In this document: positions 1 through 12,413 of the stretch, one piece after another
How positions within the stretch are numbered: the stretch's first letter is position 1
Layout: each line of letters opens with the position of its first letter
DNA from: Xylaria sp. FL1777
Lineage: Eukaryota > Ascomycota > Sordariomycetes > Xylariales > Xylariaceae
Direction: 5' to 3'
DNA: 37,332 nt
NCBI GenBank assembly: GCA_022578965.1
Contig: MU400812.1
Location: forward strand, 1-37,332
Notes under the pieces: generated by a model
What the model was told of the DNA's origin: nothing
Database searches by the model: none
The model's input: only the letters and a program-made list of their open reading frames with translations
Translations under genes and position numbers: made by a program

Positions 1-1096
1 AAAGCAAAAAACTTTAATAATAAAAGTTTTAAAAAACTAGCTATAAATAAATAATTATTATTAAAGCTATAAATAAAAATTAATAATTATTATAATTATA
101 TAAAATTATAAAATATTATTAATATAATTATAATTTAAGCTTAAACTTTTTTGTTTATTTTTTTTATTATAAATTTATAAACTTAATAAAAATAATTATT
201 AAATTAATTAATTATTAAGTTAATATTTAAGCTTAAAATATTTAAAATATAATAAAACAATAATATAAAAAGTTTATTTTTATTTAAAAAAATATTTATA
301 ATATTTAAAGCTTTATTAATTAAGCTAAGCTAAATAGCTATAATTTAACTATTATTTTTATTAAGCTTTTTAATACACAAAAGGTTTTTTATTTAATAAA
401 ATAAGCTAATAATAAGCTAAATTATTTAATTAAACTAATTTAAACGTTTTTTTATTATTTAAAAATATAAAAGTAATTCTTTAAAATTATTAGCTTTAAT
501 AATATATATAATACTAATTAATTTAAGCTATTATTGTTTTAAGTAATAAGCTAAACTTGCTTAAAAATAGTTTTTAATGCTATATTTAGTTTAATTAATA
601 ATAAAAAATAAAAAAGCTTTTAATTTTTAACTTAAAATATTTATTAGTTTATAATATAACATATAATATAAAAGCTTTATATAATTATAATTAATTATAA
701 TAAAATAATAAAAGCTATATTAAATTATTAGTTTTTTTTTATAGCAGTAAATTTATATATATTATATTAATTTTAATGTTTTATTTAAAGCTAAACAAAA
801 ATAAATTTTAAGTTAAATTAATAATAATAATATTATTACTAATAAAAATAAAAATGTTACTTTTATTAATTATGCATTAATAAAGTTAACTTTTTTAAAT
901 AAATAGTTAATTAAAGCTATATTTATTAATAACGAAAACTTTTTTTATATATATTAAAGTGTTTTAATTATATAAAAAAAAGTAATATTTATAAAAATAA
1001 AAGCTATATATAAAAAAGCATAAGTTAATTTTTATTAATAATTAAATAATTAGTATTTTATTTTATAATATATTTATATAACTTATATGCTTTTTA
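1..1096 (+). repeat. Left arm of a large inverted repeat
   Basis: This stretch aligns almost end to end with the reverse complement of 2287-3393. Examples of shared segments are the runs around 300-390, 480-780 and 960-1050. Differences are mainly C/T and G/A transitions plus a few small gaps. The arm is cut by the window start, so its true length is unknown. It may be one of two oppositely oriented copies of a transposon, or one arm of a single palindromic element. No coding content is recognisable. Confidence 0.8.
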
Positions 1097-1183
1097 AAAA
1101 AGAATTAATATAAATATATAAAGAATTAATATAAATATATAATTTTATAAATATATAATGCTTTTATTAGCTTAATTAAAAAA
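1093..1183 (+). repeat. Short repeat shared with 4561-4650
   Basis: The segment carries two tandem copies of a roughly 20-bp unit (AAGAATTAATATAAATATAT-like) followed by TAATGCTTTTATTAGCTTAA. Its reverse complement is present at 4561-4650. It begins exactly where the large inverted repeat breaks off, so it may be the end of another dispersed element. Function is unknown. Confidence 0.55.
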
Positions 1184-2286
1184 CGAACTTTATAATATTT
1201 TTTGCTTTAATAAATTTACTTTTTACTTTTATTTAATTAATTAGATTTAAAGCTTAATTTTTTTTCTAATAGCATTATTTTTATGTAAACTTTTTAATAT
1301 AAATATTATAATAAACTATTTAAATAATATATTAGCTTTTAAATATTAATATTTTATATATTATAATAGTAGTTTTTATTTATAAAATATTATTAAATTA
1401 TTATAAATAGTTATATTAAATATTTATTAATTTTTTTATTTTTAAATATTAAGCTACATTTAATGCTTATTAAACTTACTACTTATAATTTTTTTTGCTT
1501 TAAGCATTATTAATTAACTATATATTTAGCGCTAAATAAAAAAATAACTATTGCTTTTATTAGTATTGCTATATTAATTGTTGTTTTATTTAAGCTTAAT
1601 TAAAGTTAACTTGTTTTAATTATTTAATAAATAACTTTGTTTTTAGCTTATTAGCTGTTTTTTTAAAGCTTTACTTAATAGCTTACTTAGTTTAATTATA
1701 AGCTTACTAAAAATTGCTTTTATAAAGTTTTTTAGTTAACTATAAAATATTTTAGCAATTTTAAAGTTATAAATTTATTTATATACATTTTTTAATAATA
1801 ATTTTTATAACCTTTAATATAAATAAATGTTTAATTTATTAAAAAAGCTTATATATATTAGCTTAAAATAAACTTTATAATAATATAAAATCTTAAGTTT
1901 AATAAAAACTAAACAATTATTAGTGCAATGTTTAATTTTTAATAAAAAAAAGTTATTTATATTTAATATAGCTTTATAAGCAATATAATATTATAAATTA
2001 AATAAGTTAAGCTTTTTTAAAGCTATAATTATTTAAAGCTTGCTTAAATAATTAAAAAACAATAATAAATATTTGCGTTAAATTAAAACTTTATTTTAAG
2101 TATAAGCTTATTTAAAGTTACGCTTTTAGTTAACTATTATTTTTTATATTGTTTTAATAAAACTATATAAATAACTTATGCTATTTAAAAAATAGCTTTT
2201 TATGTTATTATTGCTTGTTTTTATGCTTAATATAACTTAAATACTAAAGTTACAATATTTATAAATATAATAACATGCTTATTACA

Positions 2287-3393
2287 TTTTAAAAAACATA
2301 TAAGTTTTATAAATATCTTATAAAATAAAGCGCTAATTATTAAATTATTAACAAAAATTAACTTATGCTTTTTTATATATAGCTTTTATTTTTATAAATA
2401 TTACTTTTTTTTATATAATTAAAACGCTTTAATATATATAAAAAATTTCTTTATTATTAATAAACATAGCTTTAATTAGCTGTTTATTTAAAAAACTTAA
2501 CTTTATTAATATATAATTAATAAAAGCAGCATTTTTATTTTTGCTAATAATAAAGCTATTATTATTAATTTAACTTAAAACTTATTTTTGCTTAGCTTTA
2601 AGCAAAACGTTAAAATTAATATAATATATATAAATTTATTACTATAAAAAAAAAACTAATAATTTAATATAGCTTTTATTGCTTTATTATAATTAGTTAT
2701 AATTATATTAAGCTTTTATATTATATATTATGTTATAAGTTAAGAAATATTTTTAGCTAAAAACTAAAAGCTTTTTTGCTTTTTATTATTAATTAAGCTA
2801 AATATAGCATTAAAAACCGTTTTTAAGCAAGTTTAGCTTATTGCTTAAAATAATAGTAGCTTAAATTAATTTGTATTATATATATTATTAAAGTTAATAA
2901 TTTTAAAGAATTGCTTTTATATTTTTAAGCAGTAAAAAAACATTTAAACTAGTTTAATTAAGCAATTTAGCTTATTATTAATTTATTTTACTAAATAAAA
3001 AACCTTTTTTTTATTAAAAAGCTTAATAAAAGCAGCAATTAAGTTATAACTATTTAGCTTAGCTTAATTAATAAAGTTTTAAGTATTATAAATATTTCTT
3101 TAAATAAAAACGAACTTTTTATATTGCTGTTTTATTATACTTTAAACATTTTAAGCTTAAATATTAATTTAATAACTAATTAATTTAATAGTTATGTTTA
3201 TTAACTATATAAACTTATAATAAAAAAAATAAATAAAAAAATCTAAGCTTAAGTTATAATTATATTAATAATGTTTTATATTTTTATATAGTTATAATAA
3301 CTATTAACTTTTATTTATAGCTTTAGTAATAATTATTTATTTATAGCTAGTTTTTTAAGATTTTTACTACTAAAGTTTATTATTTTTGCTTTT
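2287..3393 (-). repeat. Right arm of a large inverted repeat
   Basis: This is the reverse complement of the arm at the window start. The arms are separated by about 1.2 kb (1097-2286) that does not match in the same way. Similarity stops sharply near 1096/2287: the left arm there runs into a doubled AAGAATTAATATAAATATAT unit, while the right arm continues with different sequence. This fits an insertion or a truncation in one copy. Confidence 0.8.
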
Positions 3394-4560
3394 TTTAATT
3401 TATTTAAATTAGTTATATTTAATAAAAAATTAAATCGGTTGTTTTTTAAACAAATATATATAATCTTTAGTAAAACTAAACTTATTATTTTTTAAAAGTA
3501 AATTAATATAATTAAAAAACATATTAGCTATAAAAAAATAAATTGCTTAAAATAAATAAATTAAAAATGATTTTTAGAACTAAAAACAATAAATAATAAC
3601 TAATTAATAAAATGCTTGCTTTAAATAATAAAAATAGCATAAAAAAAGTTTATTTAAGTAATACTATTATAAATAAAGCAGCTTTAATTAAACTTAATAT
3701 AAATAACTTTACTAATAAACATTAAAGCAATAAATATAAAAAAGAAAAATTATAGCTATTTAAATTTAATAATAATTACTTTTATTTGTTTTTTTATTAA
3801 TATATGCGTTTATATAAACAAACTAAATTTATAAAAAACTATTAACCTTTTTTTATAACTTTATAAACTAATTATAAAGCTAATATAAATTTTTTATAAA
3901 TAGTAGTTAATAAACTAATAATATAAAATAATTTAGTAAACTAAGATCTTAAAAAAACAAAAGTAAAACTAGCTTTAAAGCTAAACATAAACATTTATAT
4001 ATATTAAAGCCTTAATAAATAAAAAAAAGTATTAGTAAAAAAAATCTTATAATTAGTATAAATTTTTTATATTAGCTTATTAAGTTTTTTATAGTTATAT
4101 AAATATAAAATAATACTAAAAAAATAAACATAAGCATTAAAAATATTATTAAAAGCATTATTATTATTAAAGCTATAAAATAAAAAAACACTTTTATTAT
4201 TATAACTAAATATAAAAAATCAGCAAGCTAAAATAGTTATAAAAGCAGTAAATAGCTTATTATATAAAAAAAGTAAACAAAAAAAAAGTAATAAAACATG
4301 CGTTGTTTTTTTTAATAATAAAATAAATTATTTAAAGTAAAAGCACGCTTATATAACAACTAAAACTTAAAAAGTTTAAAAAACATTATATAATATAAAA
4401 GTTAATTAATATTATAAAATTAAAGTATATAATAAATATGTTTTTAGTATTAATAAAATAAAAAGCATAAAATATAAAGTATAAATAAAATTAAATTAAT
4501 AAAATATATAAAAAAAAATATAAAATAAACAATATTAAATATATAAAAAAAAACAATATA

Positions 4561-4650
4561 TATTAACATTTTTTAATTAAGCTAATAAAAGCATTATATG
4601 TTTATAAAATTATATGTTTATATTAATTCTTTATATATTTATATTAATTT
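4561..4650 (-). repeat. Short repeat, inverted copy of 1093-1183
   Basis: Its reverse complement matches 1093-1183, including the doubled unit and the TAATGCTTTTATTAGCTTAA tail. Similarity is lost on both sides. Confidence 0.55.
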
Positions 4651-4838
4651 TTTTAAATATATATTAAAATAAAGCAGTTTAATTACGTAAAATTTACTAT
4701 AATACTTTAATTGCAAAAAAATAAGTTATAACTTATATATTTAAGTAATAAAGCTATATATAAATTAAAAAATTAAACAATTAATTAAAAGGCTATTTAA
4801 TAATATAAATAAAATAACTATAGTTAATTTTTATAATA

Positions 4839-5571
4839 ATAATTTGTATTACTTAAACAGACGGCCTGTTAGCTATGCTAGTAGCTATTTAGTAAGACTT
4901 TATACAAATAAAAACCTTTTTTGGGGCAAAAACCACCCATACATACAAAGTATGCGACAGTTTTGCTATAGATTTTATTAATTTGCCGCTTTTTTTATAT
5001 AATACTCCGCTTTTAAATTTTGTACGCTAAGTTAGCAGCGCTTTTGCTTTATAATGCAAAAGTATAAAAATTAGCGCGCTAACAAAAAAGTTTTCTGTTA
5101 ATTAGTAATAAAAGCGCTTTTTTGCTAGCCTTAGGTTTTGCAAGCTATAAACAATACAGTATTAAATAAATTTTAAACACTATATAGCGCTATATTTTTT
5201 ATAAATTGCTTAGCACTAAGCAGTAAGCTTTAAGTTTTAATTATGCTAAAAATACAAGCTATTTATTATATAAAAAAACTAGTACTTATATAGCATTAGC
5301 AGTAAAAGCTAAAGCTGCTTATTTTTATAGTAGCTAATATACTAAGTTAGTTACTTATATTGCTACACTAATAAAAAAGCAAGGTTTTTAAACTTTTAGC
5401 TTAGCTATTTAACTTTTAATTTTTATGCTTTTAGTATAGCAAGCATATAGTTTAAACTAAGCTAAAAGCAAACTAATTTTTGCTTTAAAGCAAAGCAACT
5501 GCAAACTAAGCAAAACTTAAATTTATAACTTCGAAAAAAGTAGCTAAACATATGTTACTGCGCTACTAGGC
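4839..5571 (-). mobile_element. tRNA-headed SINE, copy 1
   Basis: This is one of six copies of a 728-734 bp element. The tRNA-like head lies at the right end, so the element points to the minus strand: reversed, it begins GCCTAGTAGCGCAGTAACAT. The tail at the left reads TTGTATTACTT, the complement of the family ending AAGTAATACAA. A perfect 15-bp target duplication, TTAATTTTTATAATA, flanks it at 4824-4838 and 5572-5586, so both ends are exact. It has no open frame. Compared with other copies it differs by C/T and G/A changes, consistent with RIP. Confidence 0.88.
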
Positions 5572-5586
5572 TTAATTTTTATAATA

Positions 5587-6066
5587 TTATATATAATAGT
5601 TAAATTTATACTTTAAAATTTAGCATAATATTTATATTTTTATTTTTATTATATAATTTAGCTTAAATTTACTTTAATTAGCTAGTTAGCTTATTTAGTT
5701 ATTTTATTTTATTTTATTTTTTTTTTATTAAAATATAGCTGCTTTTAGTTTATTTTAATATTTATAATTATAAAGTTTTTTATTTTTATTAGTGTTTTTT
5801 AAACAGGATTAATATTATTTTTTTTTGCTTATTTAGTTTTATAAGTTTTTTTTTATTTTTTTTGTTATATTTAAAAATAGCTTAAGCTTTAGCGCTTATA
5901 AAAACATTATAGCTTTATTAAAACTAGTTTTAGCTTTTTTACGTATTTAAATATATAAATAAAAACCTTTAAAAATACTTAGCGTTTTTTTTAATAAAAG
6001 TGCTTATAAAAAGTTTATATTTTTTTTTTTTTAAATTATTAAGTTTAGCTAAATTTTATACTTAGT
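5587..6066. other. AT-rich spacer between two SINE copies
   Basis: This contains only AT-rich sequence with long T runs; I see no gene, repeat boundary or coding motif. It separates SINE copies 1 and 2, whose tRNA-like heads face each other. Confidence 0.6.
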
Positions 6067-6084
6067 TTATTATATTTTAAAAAA

Positions 6085-6814
6085 GGCCTAGTGGCGCAGT
6101 AGCATACGCTTAGCTACTTTTTTTAAAATTATAGGTTTAAGTTCTGCTTAGTTTGCAGTTGTTTTGCTTTAAAGCAAAAGTTAGTTTGCTTTTAGCTCGG
6201 TTTAAACTGCATGCTTGCTATACTAAAAGCATAAAAATTAAAAGTTAAATAGCTAAGCTAAAAGTTTAAAAACCTTGCTTTTTTGCTAGTATAATAACAT
6301 AAGTAATTAACTTAGTATATTAGCTACTATAAAAACAAGCAGCTTTAACTTTTGCTGCTAATGCTACATAAGCACTAGTTCTTTTATATAGCAAATAACT
6401 TATATTTTTAGCATAATTAAAACCTAAAGCTTACTGCTTAGCATTAAGCAATTTATAAAAAATATAGCGCTATATAGTGCTTAAAATCTATTTAATACCG
6501 TGTTATTTATAGCTTATAAAACTTAAAGCTAGCAAAAAGGCGTTTTTATTACTAATTAACAAAAGACCTTTTTGTTAGCGTGCTAATTTTTATACCTTTG
6601 CATTACAAAGCAAAAGCGCTGCTAACTTAGCGTACAAAATTTAAAAGCGGAGTATTATATAAAAAAAGCAGCAAATTAATAAAATCTGTAGCAAAACTGT
6701 TGCATACTTTGCATGTACAAGTAGTTTTTGCTCCAAAGAAGGTTTTTACTTATATAAAGTCTTACTAAATAGCTACTAGCATAGCTAACAGGCTATTTAT
6801 CCAAGTAATACAAA
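6085..6814 (+). mobile_element. tRNA-headed SINE, copy 2
   Basis: The element begins GGCCTAGTGGCGCAGTAGCA and ends CCAAGTAATACAAA. The A-box-like TGGCGCAGTAG starts at base 8 of the element, the spacing found in tRNAs. A B-box-like AGGTTTAAGTTC follows about 35 bases later. An 18-bp target duplication, TTATTATATTTTAAAAAA, flanks it at 6067-6084 and 6815-6832. It lies inverted to copy 1 with about 0.5 kb between them, so the pair could form a long hairpin. Confidence 0.9.
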
Positions 6815-6832
6815 TTATTATATTTTAAAAAA

Positions 6833-8062
6833 AAAATATTTATAAAACTATTTATAGCAAAATAACTTTATATTATTAAACATTTTTATATTGCTTATAA
6901 TAAAACTTTTTTAATATAATTATTAGTTTTTTTTGCTAGGAATTTTTTTTGCGCTTTAAAATAAAAAGCATAAAAAAAATAAAACAATTAACTTTTAGTT
7001 TTTTTTTTAGCGTTTTTTTTTTGCTTTATATATTTTTAATGCTTAATAATAAAAAAGCCAACTTATTAAATTTAAAAAAAGTTACTTTTAGTTTTTATAA
7101 GAGTTTATAAAGTTTAATACTTATTAAAAGCAATAAACATAAATTTTTTTATAATTTAAAGCTAAAGTACTTTTTAAAGTTTAATTTTAAAAAATAAATA
7201 AGCTATTTATAACTTTTTTAATTATTAATTTCTTTTTTTAAATATTAGTTTATTAAGTTATAAAATATATAATATAAATATAAAGCTTTAATAAAACTAT
7301 ATATATAATTATTGCATTAATAAAAGCAAAAAAGTATAAAATAGCTTAATATAACTTTTATATTAAAGTATTTTATTATTTAATATTTTTATAATTTTTA
7401 GAAAACTTGTTTATTATTTTTATTAATAATATACTTAAAGTTTAAAATATATATTATTTTTAAAATAATATTAATAAAAATAATAATTTAATAATTATTT
7501 AAGCAATATTTTATTATAAAATATTTTATTTAAAAAGTTGTAGCAATTATTATAGCTTATTTTATATTTTGCTAGTTTATAAAAAGATTTTTTATAAATT
7601 AGCTATATTTAAATTTAATACTTATTTTTAAAGCTTTAGTTTTTTTATTTATATATAGCTAAAATAATATATTTAATAAAGCTTTTATTTTATGTTTATT
7701 TAGTTATTTTTTAGCGTTTAGCTTTATAAAAATATTTATAATATAAATAGCTTTAATTTTTTATTTTATTATGGTTTTTTTATAAAAATCTTTATAATAG
7801 CTATAAATAATAAGTTTTTTTTAGTAATTTAAATACTTTTATTTATATTAATAAGTTTTTTTAATAATTATTTATTATTTTAAAAAAAAGGTTTTTAATT
7901 ATTGCTTTTTATTATTTTTATATATTATTTTTAAAACTTTACTTAATAAAAAATAATAAGCTAGCTTTTATTTATTATAAAGCTTTAATTTATTAAAATA
8001 TTTTATATTATTATTTTTTTAATAATTATTTAAAGTTTTTTTTAATAGTAGTTTTTTTAAAG
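6833..8062. other. AT-rich DNA, no recognisable gene
   Basis: Stops are dense in all frames and residual G/C is low. I see no terminal repeats or coding motifs. It ends at the target duplication of the gypsy element. Confidence 0.6.
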
Positions 8063-8067
8063 ATTTT

Positions 8068-8424
8068 TATAATAGCTTGTGGCTTGCTTATAGCTAGAGC
8101 TATGGCTTGCTAGTTTGTTAAAGTTATGGCTTGCTTGCGGCTAAAGCTATAGCTGCGCTACGTTAAAGTATTAAGTACATACTCCATGAAAAAGGGCATA
8201 TAGTGGCCTATACGTAGCCCATTGTTTTATTAATCCTATTAAGGGTGTAATAAATAGTTGCTATAAGTAAGTTACGCAAACATTATATAAGTTGTTTATA
8301 TATTGCTGTTAAAGATATATAAAGTAGTTTTTCGTTTTTTTTTTTTCTTTAAGTAGAATATTTTTTTAAAATATAAAGTATAGTTGGTTTTTTGTATTAT
8401 ACTTTTAGTATTATTACTATTACA
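8068..8424 (+). repeat. 5' LTR of the gypsy element
   Basis: It starts TATAATAGC and ends CTATTACA. The canonical TG...CA ends are restored if the first G was changed to A, since TGTAATAG is the exact complement of CTATTACA. It aligns along its length with 16898-17255. It contains internally repeated GCTTGCTTATAGCTA-like segments near its start. No primer binding site could be identified with confidence immediately downstream. Confidence 0.9.
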
Positions 8425-9038
8425 ATATTTTACTTTGTTTAATATAGTTTAAAAAAACTTTAATTTTTACTAAAAAGAATTAAACTATAATTATAGTTAT
8501 TATTATAGCTAGAAATAAAGAAGCAGCTAAAAAAGCTTTAAAGCATGTTTGCTTTTTAGGTAACTTATTGCACGTATTAAACCTTCGAACAAAACTATTT
8601 TAGCTAAATAACAAAATAAAACAAACTTTTAAACAACTTTTGCTTTTAGCTAAATATAACTAATAAATAACTAAAACTTATACTTTTAGTTTTTTTAACA
8701 ATAATAATAAAGATAATATAACTAACTATAAAAATATGTTTAATAAAGACTTTTTTGCGTATTTTAATAGTAAGGTTTGCTTAATAAACTAATTTAAGAA
8801 ATTTTGCTACATTAATAAAATGTTTAAAAACAACAAAAAAAAAACTTTTAAAAGCGCTTTAATAACATTTGCATAAATTAAACTATTTTATAAAGCATAC
8901 TTGCTATATATTTTGTTTTATTTATTAGCTATAAAATAAAAGCTTAACTAAAGTATAATAAGCTTATAACTAAAAATATTTTTATTAAAAAAATAAAGAA
9001 ATACTTAGTAGCTTTTTTCTATAAATTTAAGATATAAA

Positions 9039-9662
9039 CAGGGTTAGTAATTTAGTCCTTAGTTTAAATACTAGCCTAGTATATACTAGGCTAATATTAG
9101 TATTAGTCCGGAAAAAAAAATACTAGGCTAGTACGGACTAATACTAGGCTAGTATTAGTTCAAAAAAAAAATACTAAGCTAGTACGGACTAATACTAGGC
9201 TAGTATTAATCCGGGAAAAAAAAATACTAGGCTAGTATTAATCCATATTAGCTTAATATTTAGTATTTTATAAAATTAATTTTTTAGCCTTTAAAATAAA
9301 GCTTTTTTTTAATTTTAAAAAGTATTTATAATTAGTCTTTTAAGCTCTTTAAAACAATATAATTTGTTTTATTAAATGATAATTATTTATTACATTATTA
9401 ACATTTAGTATTTGTACTAGCTTAGTATAATACTAGGCTAGTATAAATACTAGGCTAGTTTAATACGTACTAAGCTAGTATTAGTCCGGAAAAAAAAATA
9501 CTAGGCTAGTACGGACTAATACTAGGCTAGTATTAGTCCAGGAAAAAAAATACTAAGCTAGTACGAACTAATACTAAGCTAGTATAATACTAGGCTAGTC
9601 CGGACTAGCCTAGTATTAATATTAGTTCATACTAGCCTAGTACGGACTAATTACTAACCCTA
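9039..9662. mobile_element. hAT-type MITE, copy 1 (624 bp)
   Basis: The termini are CAGGGTTAGTAATTTAGTCC and the inverted GGACTAATTACTAACCCTA (final G changed to A). An exact 8-bp target duplication GATATAAA lies at 9031-9038 and 9663-9670, the length typical of hAT transposition. The body is built from repeated palindromic modules of the type TACTAGGCTAGTACGGACTA, arranged on both sides of a unique centre of about 170 bp (9250-9410). It has no coding capacity. It sits in the gag leader region of the gypsy element. The termini match those of the autonomous hAT at 21120-33155, which makes that family a plausible source of transposase. Confidence 0.93.
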
Positions 9663-9670
9663 GATATAAA

Positions 9671-10990
9671 GCATTATTGCTACAGTATATAACTATTTAG
9701 CTTAAAACATATAAAAATATAGCTTTAAGCATATTATTAATATGCGTTTTTTAAAAAACTAGGTTATTAAAATAGCTAAAAAAGCTAAAAAGCTAAAAGT
9801 TAAATTAGTTACTATTAAATTAAACTTGCAGAAAGCTTAAGCAAATAAAGGTAATTATATTTTAAATAAGGCATTTATTTAATATAATACATACATAAAA
9901 GCTAAAACTGCTTAGCTTGCTAAAAACTAGAAATTAAAAAAAACTAATAACATTTTTAAAAATAAGCTTATTATATAAATATATAAAGCTAAGCTAGTAG
10001 TAATAAAAACTAGTAATTTGTTTAATTTTTGCTTATTTTGCAAAAGTATGCTTAATTTAATTGCTTTTATTAACGCATTTATAAAAAATAAACGCTTAGC
10101 AAAAACAAAACTATTTTTAATTTTTATAAATAATAAACTAAAAGCTAAAAAACTAGTAGTTAAGTTTAATTATTAAATAATGCTTTTTAAAAACAAGCTA
10201 TAAAAAAACGCTAACTATTTTAATGGCAAAAAAAACAAAATTACATATATTGCTAGCAAAATAAATAGTATTACTTTTAAAAACATTATATTTTTTATTT
10301 AAAATAACTATAGTAATACGCTTATATTAAAAATAAGCAAAGAAGTCTTAAAGCATTTTTATTATTAATATTATAACCTTAATGAATATAAAAAGGCTTG
10401 CATTTAGTACTAAGAATTAACGATAAAGCTAAAAAAGCGTTTTATTAACGTTAAAATTGTTTTTTTTAAATAAGCTTTTAAAGCTTGCATAAATAGCAAA
10501 AATTTTAAAAAAAACATATAAAACAAGCTTTTTAAGCGTCTTAATAAAGTAAGCATAAAAAAAGCTAATAATTTAATTATTACTTTCTTGCAATTTTATA
10601 ACTATATATAGGTTTATAATTACTAACAATAGAAGAACTTTTTTGCTATTAAAGCACGTTAAGAAAAAAACGCGTTATTTATGCTATTTATGCTTGCTTT
10701 AAGCAGTGCATGCTTAAATAACTATAGTAAAAGTAATAAAAAAAACTTTAACCTAAAAAGCAACAATAATAACTTTAGAAAAAGTACTAAATATTATAGT
10801 ATTTAAGCAATAAAAAATGCTAATAATAGCTATTTTATATATGTAAAACCTAGTTTTAAATAAGTTAAATTGCTAATTATTAAGAAATAATGCTTTATAT
10901 GTTATAAAAAAAAACATTAAAGTTTTAAGTATTTAAAAAAATAAAACTATAGCTAACTTAATAACACTTATATTAATGCTATTATTATAA
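9671..10990 (+). pseudogene. gag: gypsy gag remnant with a CCHC zinc knuckle
   Basis: Gag forms the nucleocapsid-like particle that packages element RNA. The readable landmark is a zinc knuckle at 10891-10932: C-F-I-C, four residues, H, four residues, then Y where the last Cys is expected. TAT in place of TGT is one G-to-A change. One of the intervening codons is TAA in place of CAA. The upstream sequence keeps a lysine-rich, coding-like composition but no continuous frame. Gag probably began upstream of MITE copy 1 (before 9039), so it is split by that insertion. Limits are approximate. Confidence 0.55.
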
Positions 10991-11179
10991 ACGTAATAAG
11001 CAAAAAATACGTAAAAAAAAGCAAACAAAAAAAGCTAAAAAATAACGCTTAAAATAAGTAAACTTTTATTTTAAGCGTGCTAAAATATTAGCACTAAAAA
11101 TAAAGCAGTATAAATAAATCCTGTTTGATTTTTTAAAAGAATTATTAAAAGAAAACCTTTTTTTTATAAATTATATAAT

Positions 11180-11500
11180 AGCAAACAATAAACTAGCATT
11201 AACTATAAAATCTTTTGTTAATATAAAAGCAAATATATATATTTTTGTTAGCATAACATTTATAGTTAAAGTTATAAAGTACTTTAAAGCTAAAAAGCTT
11301 ATTAGTTTTAATTTTGCATAAGTAGCTAAATATAATAAACGTGCTATTTAAATAATTAATATAGCAGTTAAAGCTTATTTTTAAGTTTAAGGTTATATTA
11401 TATTTAATGCGTTACTTTTAGTATATAACATAAAAAATAACGTTATTATTAGTAAAAAGTTCTTTAATTATTATAACGTACTAGTAAACAGCTAAAAAAA
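11180..11500 (+). pseudogene. pol: gypsy aspartic protease remnant
   Basis: Between the gag zinc knuckle and RT, where Ty3/gypsy elements carry their protease, a frame reads N-I-K-A-N-I-Y-I-F-V-S, which resembles the D-S-G-A-N-x-Y-I-F-V active-site strand of fungal gypsy proteases with the catalytic Asp codon altered. A later stretch, V-Q-G-Y (with one stop read as Gln), resembles the second conserved strand. This protease would cut the Gag-Pol polyprotein. The assignment rests mainly on position and one short motif, so it is tentative. Confidence 0.4.
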
Positions 11501-12413
11501 ACAGTTACTTTTTTTAAATAATTAAAAATTAAAGTATTGTTCTTTAAATATTTTTATAAATTAAGCAGGTAATCTGTTATAAAAACTAAAGTACTAAGCT
11601 AATATAAATTAATGTAAGCATGCTATAAAATTAAAGAATAAGTAGTGCTACAATAGTTGCATAAGCTAGAAATGTTATGCTAAAAAAGAAAAAAAAAAGT
11701 TAATGTAGCTAGCCTAAGTACAATATTAAATAAAAAAGCTAAAATAAACCTTTGTTTGCTAACTATTATTGCTAACTGTTTTATAAGCGCTTATAATTAT
11801 TTTATAACTTTTATGCAAAAACACGGATTTAAAAAAAGATTAAATATAGCAAGGTTTAAAGCATATAAAATAAATCTTTAATAAGAACTATATTTATTTA
11901 AAACTAAAACTGCTTTATGTAAAAGTAGCAAACTGTTTAAAAAAAGAAGTTTTGCTTAAGCTTAAAAAGAATATATAAAGCTTTTATTAATTATGTTATA
12001 ACGCTTTTAAATAGTACAAGCATTAGCTTTTATTTATACTTAACGTTTAAATAAGCGCATTTAATATTGTTAAAAAAAAGAAAAAAACTAAGCATAGTAT
12101 AATAATGTTATGCAAGTTAAACAAATATATTACTAAAAAAAAAAAAGAACTTTTATTAAACAACAAAAAAGAGTTATGTAACGCAGCTAAAAAAACAGTA
12201 CTTTAGTAATACTATAATTATTTAAACATGTTTAATAAAGCAACTTTTAATAAGTTACTGCTGCATTAACTAAGTATAAATTATTATTTAGTTATTAATA
12301 ATAAACTAAAAACGCTAAAATATAGCTTGTTATATAAAATGTTATTAAAAAAAGCTAAAACTTATTAAGCTTATATATATAAAAACTTAGCTAAAGATTT
12401 TATTAAGCTTATA

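Larger units (their letters stand above)
1..4823. other. AT-rich, RIP-degraded DNA without recognisable genes
   Basis: No open frame of useful length exists on either strand; stops occur every few codons in all frames. The only structure I can support is the large inverted repeat (arms 1-1096 and 2287-3393) and a short inverted repeat pair near 1093-1183 and 4561-4650. Remaining G and C bases sit mostly in AGCT, GCA/TGC and AAC/GTT settings. This is most simply read as old transposon copies eroded by RIP. I could not assign any part of it to a transposon family. Confidence 0.7.
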
